64,000 nucleotides of DNA from assembly GCA_016699855.1 (NCBI GenBank), contig CP064988.1, positions 4,430,501 to 4,494,500 on the forward strand, read 5' to 3'. The position numbers were made by a program, and so were the translations under genes. Source of the DNA: Rhodospirillales bacterium (GTDB lineage: Bacteria; Pseudomonadota; Alphaproteobacteria; Reyranellales; Reyranellaceae). Position 1 is the first letter of the stretch, and every line of letters begins with the position of its first letter. The notes under the pieces are model-generated. The model saw only the letters and a list, made by a program, of their open reading frames with translations, was not told the origin of the DNA and did not search any database. Positions 36,246-44,096 of this stretch are shown here, one piece after another.

Positions 36246-36511
36246 GCGCCGTCGAGGTCCGGCTGGCGCCGCTGCTGCGCTCCTACACCGGCGGCGCGGC
36301 CAGCGTGCCGGCGGTCGGCGCCACCCTGGACGAGGCGCTGCGCGATCTCGACGCGCGCTATCCCGGCATCCGCTTCCGGCTGGTCGACGAGCAGGACCGC
36401 CTGCGCCGCCACGTGCGGCTTTTCGTCAACGAGGCCGACGCGCGCGATCTTGGGCGTCGGCTGGACGAGGGCGACCGCGTCTTCATCGTCGGCGCGCTCA
36501 GCGGCGGTTAG
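36242..36511 (+). CDS. ThiS/MoaD-like ubiquitin-fold sulfur carrier protein
   Basis: An 89-residue beta-grasp protein ending in Gly-Gly, as in MoaD and ThiS where the C-terminal Gly is adenylated and thiocarboxylated by an E1-like enzyme. Features: VEVRLAPLLRSYTGG, VGATLDEALRDLDARYP, FVNEADARD and the terminal VFIVGALSGG. No molybdopterin or thiamine genes lie beside it. It overlaps the propeller gene by 4 bp, suggesting the two act together rather than in cofactor synthesis. The partner E1-like enzyme is not in the window. Confidence 0.87.
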   Translation: MSAVEVRLAPLLRSYTGGAASVPAVGATLDEALRDLDARYPGIRFRLVDEQDRLRRHVRLFVNEADARDLGRRLDEGDRVFIVGALSGG

Positions 36512-36587
36512 CTTCGGGCGCGTCCGGCTTGGCGGAATGCCGCGGCCGCCCTACATACGGCGCTGGAACGACGGGAGATCAGCCTCG

Positions 36588-38396
36588 ATGACCAAGACTT
36601 TCGCGCCCGACGGCGCCGCCGCCGCGGCGCTCGGCGACCTGCCGACCTGGGATCTGCGCGACCTCTACGCCGACATGGACTCGCCGGCGCTGAAGGCCGA
36701 TCTCGAATCCTGCGACGCCGAGGCGAAGGCGTTCGCGAGCCGGTACGAGGGCAAGCTCGCGGCGCTCGACGGCGACGGGCTGGCCGGCGCCATCGCTTCG
36801 TTCGAGGCGCTGCAGGAGCGGCTCGGGCGGATCGGCTCCTACGCCTCGCTGCTCTACGCCGGCGACATGACCGATCCCAAGGTGGCGCAGTTCCAGCAGA
36901 ACATGCAGGAGCGCCTGACGGCGATCACGACGGCGCTGCTGTTCTTCACCCTGGAGGTCAACCGGCTGGACGAGGCGGCGCTGTCGCGCGCGCTCGACGC
37001 GAGCGCGGCGCTGGCGAAATACCGGCCGTGGCTGCGCGACACCCGCAGCTACCTGCCGCACCAGCTCTCGGACGAGCTGGAGAAGCTGCTGCACGAGAAG
37101 CAGCTCAGCGGCCGCAACGCGTGGAACCGGCTGTTCGACGAGACCATGGCGCGGCTGCGCTTCCCGCTCGACGGCAAGCCGCTGACCTCGGCCGAGATCC
37201 TGCACCTGCTGTCGGACCGCGACGGCGCGGTGCGCGAGAAGGCGGCGCGCGCCTTCGGCAAGGTCATGGGCGAGAACATCCAGGTCTTCGCGCTGCTCAC
37301 CAACACGCTGGCGAAGGACAAGGAGATCGAGGACAAGTGGCGCCATTTCGCGCGCCCGCCCTCGGAGCGCAACCTCGCCAACCAGGTCGAGGACGAGGTG
37401 GTCGACGCGCTGCACGCCGCCGTCGTCGCCGCCTATCCCAGGCTGTCGCACCGCTACTACGCGCTGAAGGCGAGGTGGTTCGGCGTCGATGCGCTGGATT
37501 ACTGGGACCGCAACGCGCCGCTGCCGGACTCCGACGACCGCGTCATCGCGTGGCCGGAGGCCACCCGCATCGTGTCCGACGCCTACGCCGCGTTCTCGCC
37601 CGAGCTGGCCAACGTCGGCCGCCGCTTCTTCGACAACCGGTGGATCGACGTGCCGGTGCGTCCCGGCAAATCGCCGGGCGCCTTCGCGCATCCCTGCGTG
37701 CCGTCGGCGCACCCCTATCTACTGCTCAACTACCAGGGCAAGACGCGCGATGTGATGACCTTGGCGCACGAGCTCGGCCACGGCGTGCACCAGATCCTGG
37801 CCGGCCCGCAGGGGTACCTGCAATCCGCCACGCCGCTGACCCTGGCCGAGACGGCGTCGGTGTTCGGCGAGATGCTGACGTTCCGCGCGCTGCTGGCGGC
37901 GGCGCCGGACAAGCGCGCGCGCAAGGCGATGCTGGCCGGCAAGGTCGAGGACATGCTGAACACGGTGGTGCGGCAGATCGCGTTCTACGATTTCGAGCTG
38001 CGCCTGCACCGCGAGCGGCGCGAGGGCGAGCTGACGGCGCAGCGAATCGGCGAGATCTGGATGGACGTGCAGCGCGAGAGCCTCGGGCCGTCGCTGCGCT
38101 TCCACGACGAGTACGCGCACTACTGGTCCTACATCCCGCACTTCGTGCACGCGCCGTTCTACGTCTACGCCTACGCCTTCGGCGACTGCCTCGTGAACTC
38201 GCTCTACGCCGCGTTCCAGTCCGGCGCGGTGCCGGATTTCCAGGCGAAGTACCTCGCGATGCTCGGCGCCGGCGGCACGCTGCGCCACAAGGAGCTGCTG
38301 GCCCCGTTCGGGCTCGACGCGTCCGATCCGGCGTTCTGGGGCAAGGGCCTCGACATGATCGCCGGCTTCATCGACGAGCTCGAGGGGATGGCGTAG
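36588..38396 (+). CDS. M3-family oligoendopeptidase (PepF-like)
   Basis: A 602-residue zinc metallopeptidase that cleaves short peptides in the cytoplasm. The HELGH zinc motif is at 394-398 and the third ligand is probably Glu421 in LAETASVFGEML. The rest of the M3 domain (FVHAPFYVYAYAFGDCLVNS) is conserved. Length and domain order match oligoendopeptidase F. ATG 36588 (MTKTFAPDGA) is chosen over a longer frame from 36450 because it follows a GGGAG ribosome-binding site and gives the normal family length. A suspicious homopolymer tract follows the stop. Confidence 0.92.
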   Translation: MTKTFAPDGAAAAALGDLPTWDLRDLYADMDSPALKADLESCDAEAKAFASRYEGKLAALDGDGLAGAIASFEALQERLGRIGSYASLLYAGDMTDPKVAQFQQNMQERLTAITTALLFFTLEVNRLDEAALSRALDASAALAKYRPWLRDTRSYLPHQLSDELEKLLHEKQLSGRNAWNRLFDETMARLRFPLDGKPLTSAEILHLLSDRDGAVREKAARAFGKVMGENIQVFALLTNTLAKDKEIEDKWRHFARPPSERNLANQVEDEVVDALHAAVVAAYPRLSHRYYALKARWFGVDALDYWDRNAPLPDSDDRVIAWPEATRIVSDAYAAFSPELANVGRRFFDNRWIDVPVRPGKSPGAFAHPCVPSAHPYLLLNYQGKTRDVMTLAHELGHGVHQILAGPQGYLQSATPLTLAETASVFGEMLTFRALLAAAPDKRARKAMLAGKVEDMLNTVVRQIAFYDFELRLHRERREGELTAQRIGEIWMDVQRESLGPSLRFHDEYAHYWSYIPHFVHAPFYVYAYAFGDCLVNSLYAAFQSGAVPDFQAKYLAMLGAGGTLRHKELLAPFGLDASDPAFWGKGLDMIAGFIDELEGMA

Positions 38397-38430
38397 GGGG
38401 CGATGTCCGACCCCGTGCGTGGATCCACCC

Positions 38431-38521
38431 CAACCCACCCCCCCCCCGGGAAGGGAAAAAGAGGGGGGGGGGCCCCCCCCCCCCCCCCCCCCCCCGCGGG
38501 GGGGGGGGGGGGGGAGGGGGC
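38431..38521. other. Poly-C/poly-G low-complexity tract, probable sequence artefact
   Basis: About 90 bases consist almost only of C runs (up to 23) followed by G runs (up to 17). Nothing comparable occurs elsewhere in the window. It lies in the short gap between the peptidase and the ABC1 kinase gene. It probably replaces a real palindrome that could not be sequenced or assembled, and the length of this gap should not be trusted. Confidence 0.8.
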
Positions 38522-38542
38522 GCCTGCCGCACGGCCAGACAG

Positions 38543-39886
38543 ATGCCGCCTGACGACGAATCCGACTCTCTCTTCGGGCGCGTCGGGCGCTACGCGCGGG
38601 TCGGTGCGTCGGTCGGCGGCGTGGCGGCGCGGCTGGCGGGACAGCGCTATCTCGGCTTCGAGGTCGACCGCGACCGCGACGCCGGCAAGCTCCGCGCCGC
38701 GCTCGGCGGGCTGAAAGGCCCGCTGATGAAGGCGGCGCAGCTCATCTCCACCATCCCCGACGCGCTGCCGGCGGAGTACGCGCGCGAGCTGGCGCAGCTC
38801 CAGGCCAACGCGCCGGCGATGGGCTGGCCGTTCGTGAAGCGGCGCATGGCCGGCGAGCTGGGCGCGGACTGGCAGTCCAAATTCGCCAGCTTCGACAAAG
38901 AGGCCACGGCGGCGGCCTCGCTCGGCCAGGTGCACCGCGCGACCTTGGCCGACGGCACGGCGCTGGCGTGCAAGCTGCAGTATCCCGACATGACGGCGAC
39001 CCTGGAGGCCGACCTCAACCAGCTCAAGCTGGTGTTCGGCGTCGCGCGCCGCATGGACATGGCGGTGCGCACCGACGAGATCTTCGGCGAGATCGCCGAC
39101 CGGCTGCGCGAAGAGCTGGACTACCGCCGCGAGGCGCGCCACCTCGCGCTCTACGCCCGCATGCTGGCCGGCGAGAAGGGCGTGCGCGTTCCGGAGGTCG
39201 TGGCGCCGCTGTCGACCGGCCGGCTGCTGACCATGACCTGGCTCGACGGCGCGCCGCTGCTGAGCTGGAAGGAGCGGACGCAGGAGGAGCGCGACCGGCT
39301 AGCGCTGAACATGTTCCGGGCCTGGTACGTGCCGTTCTACGTCCACGGCGTGATCCACGGCGACCCGCATCTCGGCAACTACTCCGTGCGCGACGACGCC
39401 ACGGTGAATCTGATGGATTTCGGCTGCGTGCGGATCTTCCCGCCGGATTTCGTGAAGGGCTCGATCGACCTCTACAAGGCGCTGTTGGCCGACGACGAGA
39501 CCGCCGCCGTCGCAGCCTACGAGCTGTGGGGCTTCAAGGGACTGTCGCGCGAGATGATCCGCGCGCTCAACCGCTGGGCGTCGTTCCTCTACGGCCCGCT
39601 GATGGACGACCGGCCGCGGCGCATCGCCGAGGGCGCCGCCGGCCAGTACGGGCGGGAGACCGCCAACACGGTGTTCTCGGAGGTCAAGCGGCTGGGCGGC
39701 GTCACCGTACCGCGCGAGTTCGTGTTCATGGACCGCGCCGCCATCGGCCTGGGCTCGGTCTTCATCCACCTGCGGGCCGAGATCAACTGGTACCAGCTGT
39801 TCCAGGAGATGATCGGCGATTTCGATGTCGATGCCGTGGCGGCGCGGCAGGCCGAGGGGCTGGCGGCGGTGGGGTTGGTGCCGTAG
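38543..39886 (+). CDS. ABC1/UbiB-family atypical kinase
   Basis: A 447-residue ABC1/ADCK-type protein. The KxGQ-like extension motif is KAAQ at 63-66, the Ala-rich loop is AAASLGQVHRA at 123-133, and the ATP-site Lys is in ALACKLQYPD. The catalytic and metal sites are HGDPHLGNYSV and NLMDFGCVRI. Family members (UbiB, COQ8) bind ATP and support ubiquinone biosynthesis or lipid handling at membranes. The KAAQ variant (Ala in place of Gly) is common in some subfamilies. The open frame continues upstream into the poly-C/G artefact; ATG 38543 (MPPDDESDS) is the first sensible start. Confidence 0.88.
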   Translation: MPPDDESDSLFGRVGRYARVGASVGGVAARLAGQRYLGFEVDRDRDAGKLRAALGGLKGPLMKAAQLISTIPDALPAEYARELAQLQANAPAMGWPFVKRRMAGELGADWQSKFASFDKEATAAASLGQVHRATLADGTALACKLQYPDMTATLEADLNQLKLVFGVARRMDMAVRTDEIFGEIADRLREELDYRREARHLALYARMLAGEKGVRVPEVVAPLSTGRLLTMTWLDGAPLLSWKERTQEERDRLALNMFRAWYVPFYVHGVIHGDPHLGNYSVRDDATVNLMDFGCVRIFPPDFVKGSIDLYKALLADDETAAVAAYELWGFKGLSREMIRALNRWASFLYGPLMDDRPRRIAEGAAGQYGRETANTVFSEVKRLGGVTVPREFVFMDRAAIGLGSVFIHLRAEINWYQLFQEMIGDFDVDAVAARQAEGLAAVGLVP

Positions 39887-39968
39887 CCGCCGGGCGGCGC
39901 TTTCCCTGCGGGCGTCCGCGCGCTAGCGTCGCCCGCCGCGCGGAGCGGCCCGGACCGGGGGGACCGTC

Positions 39969-40427
39969 ATGGCCGACGACATGGACTGGATCGCCGTCAC
40001 CAGTTTCCGCAAGACCATCGGCGCTGTCGGATTCATCGGCAGCAAGGCCGTCGCCATCGCGGCGTTCTTCGCGGACGCCGACGGCAACCAGGACGGCACC
40101 GTGAGCTGGGGCGAGTGGCTGGCGAGCAAGGCGGCGTTCGACCTCACCGGCAAGGCCGTCACCGAGGTCGCCATGCAGGCGCGCTACGATCTCGACATCG
40201 TCGGCCGCGATCCCAGCTTCAACGACCTCGCCATCAGCCTCTTCGCCAATTTCGCGCAGGGCCTGATCGCGCAGGGCATCTACATCGCCTATTTCTCGCA
40301 GGGTGTCTCGCTGATCGGCGGCGGAATCGCCAAGACGATCACGGCGAGCATGATCAAGCAGTTCGTGATCCGGAAGGGTTTCGAGGCCGTCGTGAAGAAG
40401 GCGTTCCTCAAGGCGGCAGGGCACTGA
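39969..40427 (+). CDS. Small protein with an EF-hand motif and hydrophobic helices
   Basis: A 152-residue protein. Residues 38-49 (DGNQDGTVSWGE) match a canonical 12-residue EF-hand calcium loop, with Asp38, Asn40, Asp42, Thr44, Ser46 and Glu49 at the coordinating positions. The segments around 16-35 and 81-110 (LFANFAQGLIAQGIYIAYFS) are hydrophobic and possibly membrane-associated. No family is recognised. GGGGGACCGTC precedes ATG 39969. A membrane protein gene follows after 17 bp. Confidence 0.7.
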   Translation: MADDMDWIAVTSFRKTIGAVGFIGSKAVAIAAFFADADGNQDGTVSWGEWLASKAAFDLTGKAVTEVAMQARYDLDIVGRDPSFNDLAISLFANFAQGLIAQGIYIAYFSQGVSLIGGGIAKTITASMIKQFVIRKGFEAVVKKAFLKAAGH

Positions 40428-40444
40428 GGGACACCGGTGTTCCC

Positions 40445-40897
40445 TTGGCCGAGTTTCCGTTCGACCGCCACCGCCGCGACGCGGTGATCTTCCTGCCGCT
40501 GGCCTACTGCGCGTCGCTGCTGTTGCAGGGCTTCTGTGTCGCCGTCGCGTACGGTGATTCGGCGCGACTGCTGTCGACCTCGTATTGGTCGGTAGTCGCG
40601 CTCGTCTACGTCTTGGGGTGCGTCGCCAGCGTGCCTGTGGTCTGCGCGCTGATCGTCGTCTTCAGCGTTTGGCGGATGAGCGTCGAGCGGTATCCGCTGC
40701 GCTGGGTCGTCGGTGGCGCGGCGGTCGCCATGGCACTCTGGTCGGCGTTCGTCCTATCGAGCGTGACCGTAGGCGGTGAGGCGGACGTTCCACCTCGTCG
40801 GAGTCCGACGTGGATCGACTTCGCCGTTCCCTTGCCGATGGTCGCATCGTTCGCGGCGCTGATGTGGTGGCGTCTGCGGCGCCGGCCCGACGCGTAG
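40445..40897 (+). CDS. Hypothetical four-helix membrane protein
   Basis: Frame 2 from TTG 40445 encodes about 150 residues with four hydrophobic segments (VIFLPLAYCASLLLQGFCVAV, VALVYVLGCVASVPVVCALI, VGGAAVAMALWSAFVLSSV, FAVPLPMVASFAALMWW) and a basic end RRRPDA. No ATG is available near the N-terminus, so the TTG start is a guess. It follows the EF-hand gene closely and may be cotranscribed. Less GC-biased third positions than neighbours. Family not recognised. Confidence 0.55.
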   Translation: MAEFPFDRHRRDAVIFLPLAYCASLLLQGFCVAVAYGDSARLLSTSYWSVVALVYVLGCVASVPVVCALIVVFSVWRMSVERYPLRWVVGGAAVAMALWSAFVLSSVTVGGEADVPPRRSPTWIDFAVPLPMVASFAALMWWRLRRRPDA

Positions 40898-40933
40898 GGC
40901 GGCGGCCGTTCGTCGGACGCGGCCGCGTCACAG

Positions 40934-41410
40934 TTACCGCCGCTCGGCGAACCCCAGGGGCAGCTCGGTGGTCGATTTGATCTCCTCCATCGCGAACATC
41001 GACGTGACGTCGCTGAGGTCGACCTTGGCGATCAGGCGCTTGTAGAACGAGTCGTAGGCGGCGATGTCGGGCAGGGCCAGACGCAGCAGGTAGTCGATCT
41101 CGCCGCTCATGCGGTAGCAGTCGACGACCTCCGGGAAATCGGCCACCGCCTTGGCGAACTTCGCCAGCCACTGCGCGTTGTGCTGGCTGGTGCGCACGGC
41201 CACGAACACCGTGACGCCGGCGTTGAGCGCGGCGCGGTCGAGCAGCGCGACGCGGCGGCGGATGACGCCGGCCTCCTCCAGCTTCTGGATGCGGCGCCAG
41301 CACGGCGTGGTCGACAGCCCGACTTTGGCCGCGATCTCCGACACGGCCAGAGTGGCGTCGCGCTGGAGGAGGGCGAGAATCTTCCGATCTTGGTCGTCGA
41401 GCGAAGTCAT
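40934..41410 (-). CDS. Lrp/AsnC-family transcriptional regulator
   Basis: A 158-residue regulator. The winged-helix DNA-binding domain (LDDQDRKILALLQRDATLAV, GLSTTPCWRRIQKLEEAGVI) is followed by the RAM/AsnC ligand-binding domain (YRMSGEIDYLLRLALPDIAA, SMFAMEEIKSTTELPL). These proteins form octamers and respond to amino acids. It is a single gene on the minus strand. The AT-rich patch TTTAAATATATCAAAAGCAG just upstream of its start (41411-41430) is the likely promoter, possibly autoregulated. Target genes cannot be inferred. Confidence 0.92.
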   Translation of the reverse strand: MTSLDDQDRKILALLQRDATLAVSEIAAKVGLSTTPCWRRIQKLEEAGVIRRRVALLDRAALNAGVTVFVAVRTSQHNAQWLAKFAKAVADFPEVVDCYRMSGEIDYLLRLALPDIAAYDSFYKRLIAKVDLSDVTSMFAMEEIKSTTELPLGFAERR

Positions 41411-41546
41411 TCTTTAAATATATCAAAAGCAGGAATGGATTTCTGATTTATCGATGAATTGCGCGAAACGAGGAAACCGATTCCTGGCGGCGCCGGTATC
41501 CTTGTCGCCATCGATTTCACGCGTTCCCGACCACGGACCACCGACG

Positions 41547-41801
41547 ATGCCCACGCCGCTCGACGCCTTCACCGCCCATCCCCGCGCCGTTGGCGAGACC
41601 TATGCCCAGCATCTCGGCATGGCCTCGGGCTTCGGCCTGCGCATGATCGCGGGCGGCGTCGCCTGTCTGCTGCACGGGCTGCTGCCGTTCCTGTTCACGA
41701 CCACCGGCAGCCGCGCCATCCGCGCCCTGCACGACGACATGGTGAGCCACCGCCGGCGCGTTCCGGCCGACGGCGTCGCCGTCGCGCGGCCGGCGGAGTA
41801 G
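41547..41801 (+). CDS. DUF6356-like small membrane-associated protein
   Basis: An 84-residue protein: FTAHPRAVGETYAQHLGMAS, then FGLRMIAGGVACLLHGLLPF (one hydrophobic helix), LFTTTGSRAIRALHDDM and a variable tail. The pattern HPxxVGETYxxH...GLLPFLFTTTGS matches a small conserved family of alphaproteobacteria (annotated DUF6356). Function unknown. ATG 41547 is preferred over a longer frame from 41454, since the conserved part begins there. Confidence 0.75.
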   Translation: MPTPLDAFTAHPRAVGETYAQHLGMASGFGLRMIAGGVACLLHGLLPFLFTTTGSRAIRALHDDMVSHRRRVPADGVAVARPAE

Positions 41802-41807
41802 GCGGCG

Positions 41808-41937
41808 CTACTCGACCTTCCCGATCTTGCGCACCACGGCGCCGAGCCGCGCCGAGTCGGCCTCGAAGAAGAGCTTGGACGCGAGCGCGTCGAGATAGGC
41901 GACGGGCGGGCCGGCGGCAAACAGGACGGATTCCACC
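41808..41937 (-). pseudogene. Possible gene remnant
   Basis: On the minus strand GTG 41937 opens a short coding-like stretch, VESVLFAAGPPVAYLDALAS then KLFFEADSARLGAVVRKIGK and VE, ending at TAG 41808. It looks like the C-terminus of a real protein, but the frame upstream is not coding-like, so this is either a 42-residue protein or the tail of a decayed gene. The family is not recognised. Confidence 0.25.
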
Positions 41938-42134
41938 GGCCGGTCGCCGGACGTCCACTCGCGCGCGGCGCGTGACTCCCGGTTGATCCTGCCACTTCTT
42001 CTCCCTCCCGCGCCGGCGCGCCAAGCGGGTATGATGCGTTGGCGCCACCGTGGCGCGGCGGAGGGGCGGACGGTGCGGCAGGCGGTCGGCGGAACGGCGC
42101 GCGACGGGCGGGCGGAAGCGCCCGGCGCCGCGCC

Positions 42135-42815
42135 GTGAGACGCCGCCACCGCAAGCGTCGATCGCGCGGCGCGACGCTCCTCTGGTCGGCGCTGCTCCTG
42201 GCCGGCGCCACGGCGTCGGTGGTCTACGCCTGCGACTGGTGGATCGACCGCGCCGCGGCGCCCTACGTCACGGCGCGGATCGAGGCGGTGCCCTCCGCCG
42301 AGGTCGCGCTGGTGCTGGGCACCGCGCCGCGCGTCGCCGCCGGCCGCAAGAATCGCTACTTCGAGTACCGGCTGGACGCCGCCGCCGCGCTGTACAAGGC
42401 CGGCAAGGTCAAGTTCCTGCTGGTCAGCGGCGACAACCGCCAACGGACCTACGACGAGCCGACCGAGATGAAGGCGGGGCTGGTGGCGCGCGGCGTGCCG
42501 GCCGACGCGATCTACCGCGACTTCGCCGGCGTGCGCACGCTGGACTCGGTGCTGCGGGCGCGCACGGTGTTCCGCCAGTCGCGCTACATCGTCGTCTCGC
42601 AGGGGTTCCACAACAGCCGCGCGGTGTGGCTGGCGCGCGCCCACGGCATCGAGGCGTTCGGCTTCGACGCCGAGGACGTGCCCGCCGCGCAGGCGCCGCA
42701 CGTCTGGGCGAGGCAGTACGTGTCGGCGGCGTTCGCGGTGTTCGACGTGCTCGTCGGCACCGAGCCGCGCTTCGCCGGCCCCGCCATCGTCATTGGCGAG
42801 GACCCGCCGAACTAG
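42135..42815 (+). CDS. SanA/YdcF-like (DUF218) protein
   Basis: A 226-residue envelope protein resembling SanA, a factor in vancomycin exclusion and envelope integrity in enterobacteria. A basic N-terminus and single membrane helix (RRSRGATLLWSALLLAGATA SVVY region) anchor a DUF218 domain: VPSAEVALVLGTAP, LYKAGKVKFLLVSGDNR, DEPTEMKAGLVARGVPADAI and YIVVSQGFHNSRAVWLARAH. Conserved Asp/His/Arg positions are present. The start is GTG 42135, because the longer frame begins with an Arg/Gly-rich stretch that is not protein-like. Confidence 0.87.
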   Translation: MRRRHRKRRSRGATLLWSALLLAGATASVVYACDWWIDRAAAPYVTARIEAVPSAEVALVLGTAPRVAAGRKNRYFEYRLDAAAALYKAGKVKFLLVSGDNRQRTYDEPTEMKAGLVARGVPADAIYRDFAGVRTLDSVLRARTVFRQSRYIVVSQGFHNSRAVWLARAHGIEAFGFDAEDVPAAQAPHVWARQYVSAAFAVFDVLVGTEPRFAGPAIVIGEDPPN

Positions 42816-43110
42816 GGTGTTTTCCGGCGCGGCGGCCGCGCCCGCCGCGACCGCCACCCCGGGCGCTGAGCATGGTACGGTCCGCCGCCCGCGCCGCGCA
42901 CTCCGGCAGATCGTCCCTGCGCATGCCGCCGAACGCCTTGCTGAACGCGTCGAACGAGGCGTCGTGGTCGGTGTACTCGATCCGCGGCTGGTGGTTGGGC
43001 GGGCTTGTCGGGCGGCCCTCCAACGACACCGTGAGGCCGATGAAACGGCGCGGCATGCGATGGATCGCGTCGAGTGGCCGTCGCCGGGTGCGCGGTTGTC
43101 TCCGGCCCAC
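42790..43110 (-). CDS. Possible small protein on the antisense strand of an otherwise empty gap
   Basis: The 338-bp gap between the SanA-like and methyltransferase genes has no plus-strand gene. On the minus strand a 106-residue frame includes a natural-looking stretch FIGLTVSLEGRPTSPPNHQP then RIEYTDHDASFDAFSKAFGG MRRDDLPE, flanked by Arg-rich low-quality sequence. M19 at 43056 is a possible start. No family recognised, and overlap of the last 26 bases with the SanA gene weakens the call. Confidence 0.3.
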   Translation of the reverse strand: MGRRQPRTRRRPLDAIHRMPRRFIGLTVSLEGRPTSPPNHQPRIEYTDHDASFDAFSKAFGGMRRDDLPECAARAADRTMLSARGGGRGGRGRRAGKHPSSAGPRQ

Positions 43111-43153
43111 CTTGGTCCCATCATGGCGACGCGAGGACCGTAAGGAGAGGCTG

Positions 43154-43981
43154 ATGGCGGATACGGCGGCGATCGGAGACCATTATGCGTCCGACGATAT
43201 CGCCGGACGGGTGCTGGCGGCGGTGCGGGCCGCGCTCGGCCCGGACGCCGCGTTGACGCCCGAGGCGTTGGCGCCGGCCGACCATTTCCACGGCGGCGGG
43301 CTGGCGGCGACCCGCGATCTCGCGGCCATGCTCGCGCCCCGCGCCGGGGAGCGGCTGCTGGACATCGGCGCGGGCGTCGGTGGACCGGCGCGCTGGATCG
43401 CCGCCACGTTCGGCTGCCATGTCACCGCGCTCGACCTGACGCCGGCGTTCTGCCGGGCGTCCGCGGTGTTGACCGCGACGCTGGCCTTGGACGCGCGCGT
43501 GCGCGTCGTCGAGGGTTCGGCGCTGGATCTGCCGTTCGACGACGCGTCGTTCGACCGCGCTTACTCGCAGAACGTCGTGATGAACATCGCCGACAAGGCG
43601 CGGTTCTTCGCGGAGGCGTTCCGCGTCCTGCGTCCGGGCGGCGCGTTCGCGTTGGCGGCCGTCGTCGCCGGTCCGGGTGGACCTCCGCATTTTCCCGTCC
43701 CCTGGGCGAGCGGTCCGGCGGCCAGTTTCCTGTCGACGGCCGAGGCGACGCGCGCGGAGCTGACCGCCGCCGGGTTCGAGATCCAGCGCTTCACGGACAC
43801 CACCGACGGCGTCGGCGTGGCCCAGAACGCGGCGGCGGCGGCGATGTCCGGCCCGGCCCTGCCGGCGCTGGGAACCCACCTGATCATGGGGCCGCGTTGG
43901 CGCGAGTTGCAGGCCAACGGCGTGCGCAGCCGCGTCGAGGGGCGCGTCGGCTCGGTCGAGGCGCTGGTCCGAAAGCCATGA
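43154..43981 (+). CDS. Class I SAM-dependent methyltransferase (UbiE/sarcosine-methylase-like)
   Basis: A 275-residue methyltransferase. Motif I is LLDIGAGVGGPARWIAATFG, motif II is VTALDLTPAFC, and the later motifs are SALDLPFDDASFDRAYSQNV and FRVLRPGGAFALA. It resembles Methyltransf_11 enzymes such as those acting on quinones, sterols or sarcosine. AAGGAGAGG at 43142-43150 is a strong ribosome-binding site. It is next to, but separated by 115 bp from, the phosphonate-type transporter. Acceptor unknown. Confidence 0.88.
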   Translation: MADTAAIGDHYASDDIAGRVLAAVRAALGPDAALTPEALAPADHFHGGGLAATRDLAAMLAPRAGERLLDIGAGVGGPARWIAATFGCHVTALDLTPAFCRASAVLTATLALDARVRVVEGSALDLPFDDASFDRAYSQNVVMNIADKARFFAEAFRVLRPGGAFALAAVVAGPGGPPHFPVPWASGPAASFLSTAEATRAELTAAGFEIQRFTDTTDGVGVAQNAAAAAMSGPALPALGTHLIMGPRWRELQANGVRSRVEGRVGSVEALVRKP

Positions 43982-44096
43982 CCGGCGCGACGGACGGCGT
44001 CGTCGATTGTCACATTTCCGAAACTAGGCTGTAATCCGCCGCAACTAGGGAGGCGGAGGACTGGCGCCGAGCGGCGCATATGGGGGAGATACGGGG

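Noticed and set aside
37028..38542. Upstream extension of the ABC1 kinase frame through the peptidase gene and the poly-C/G tract
   Set aside because: The extension is a shadow of the peptidase in another frame and crosses an artefact; ABC1 homology begins at MPPDDESDS.
42050..43153. Plus-strand extension of the methyltransferase frame upstream of 43154
   Set aside because: The frame before ATG 43154 is Arg/Gly-rich shadow sequence over the SanA-like gene; AAGGAGAGG decides the start.
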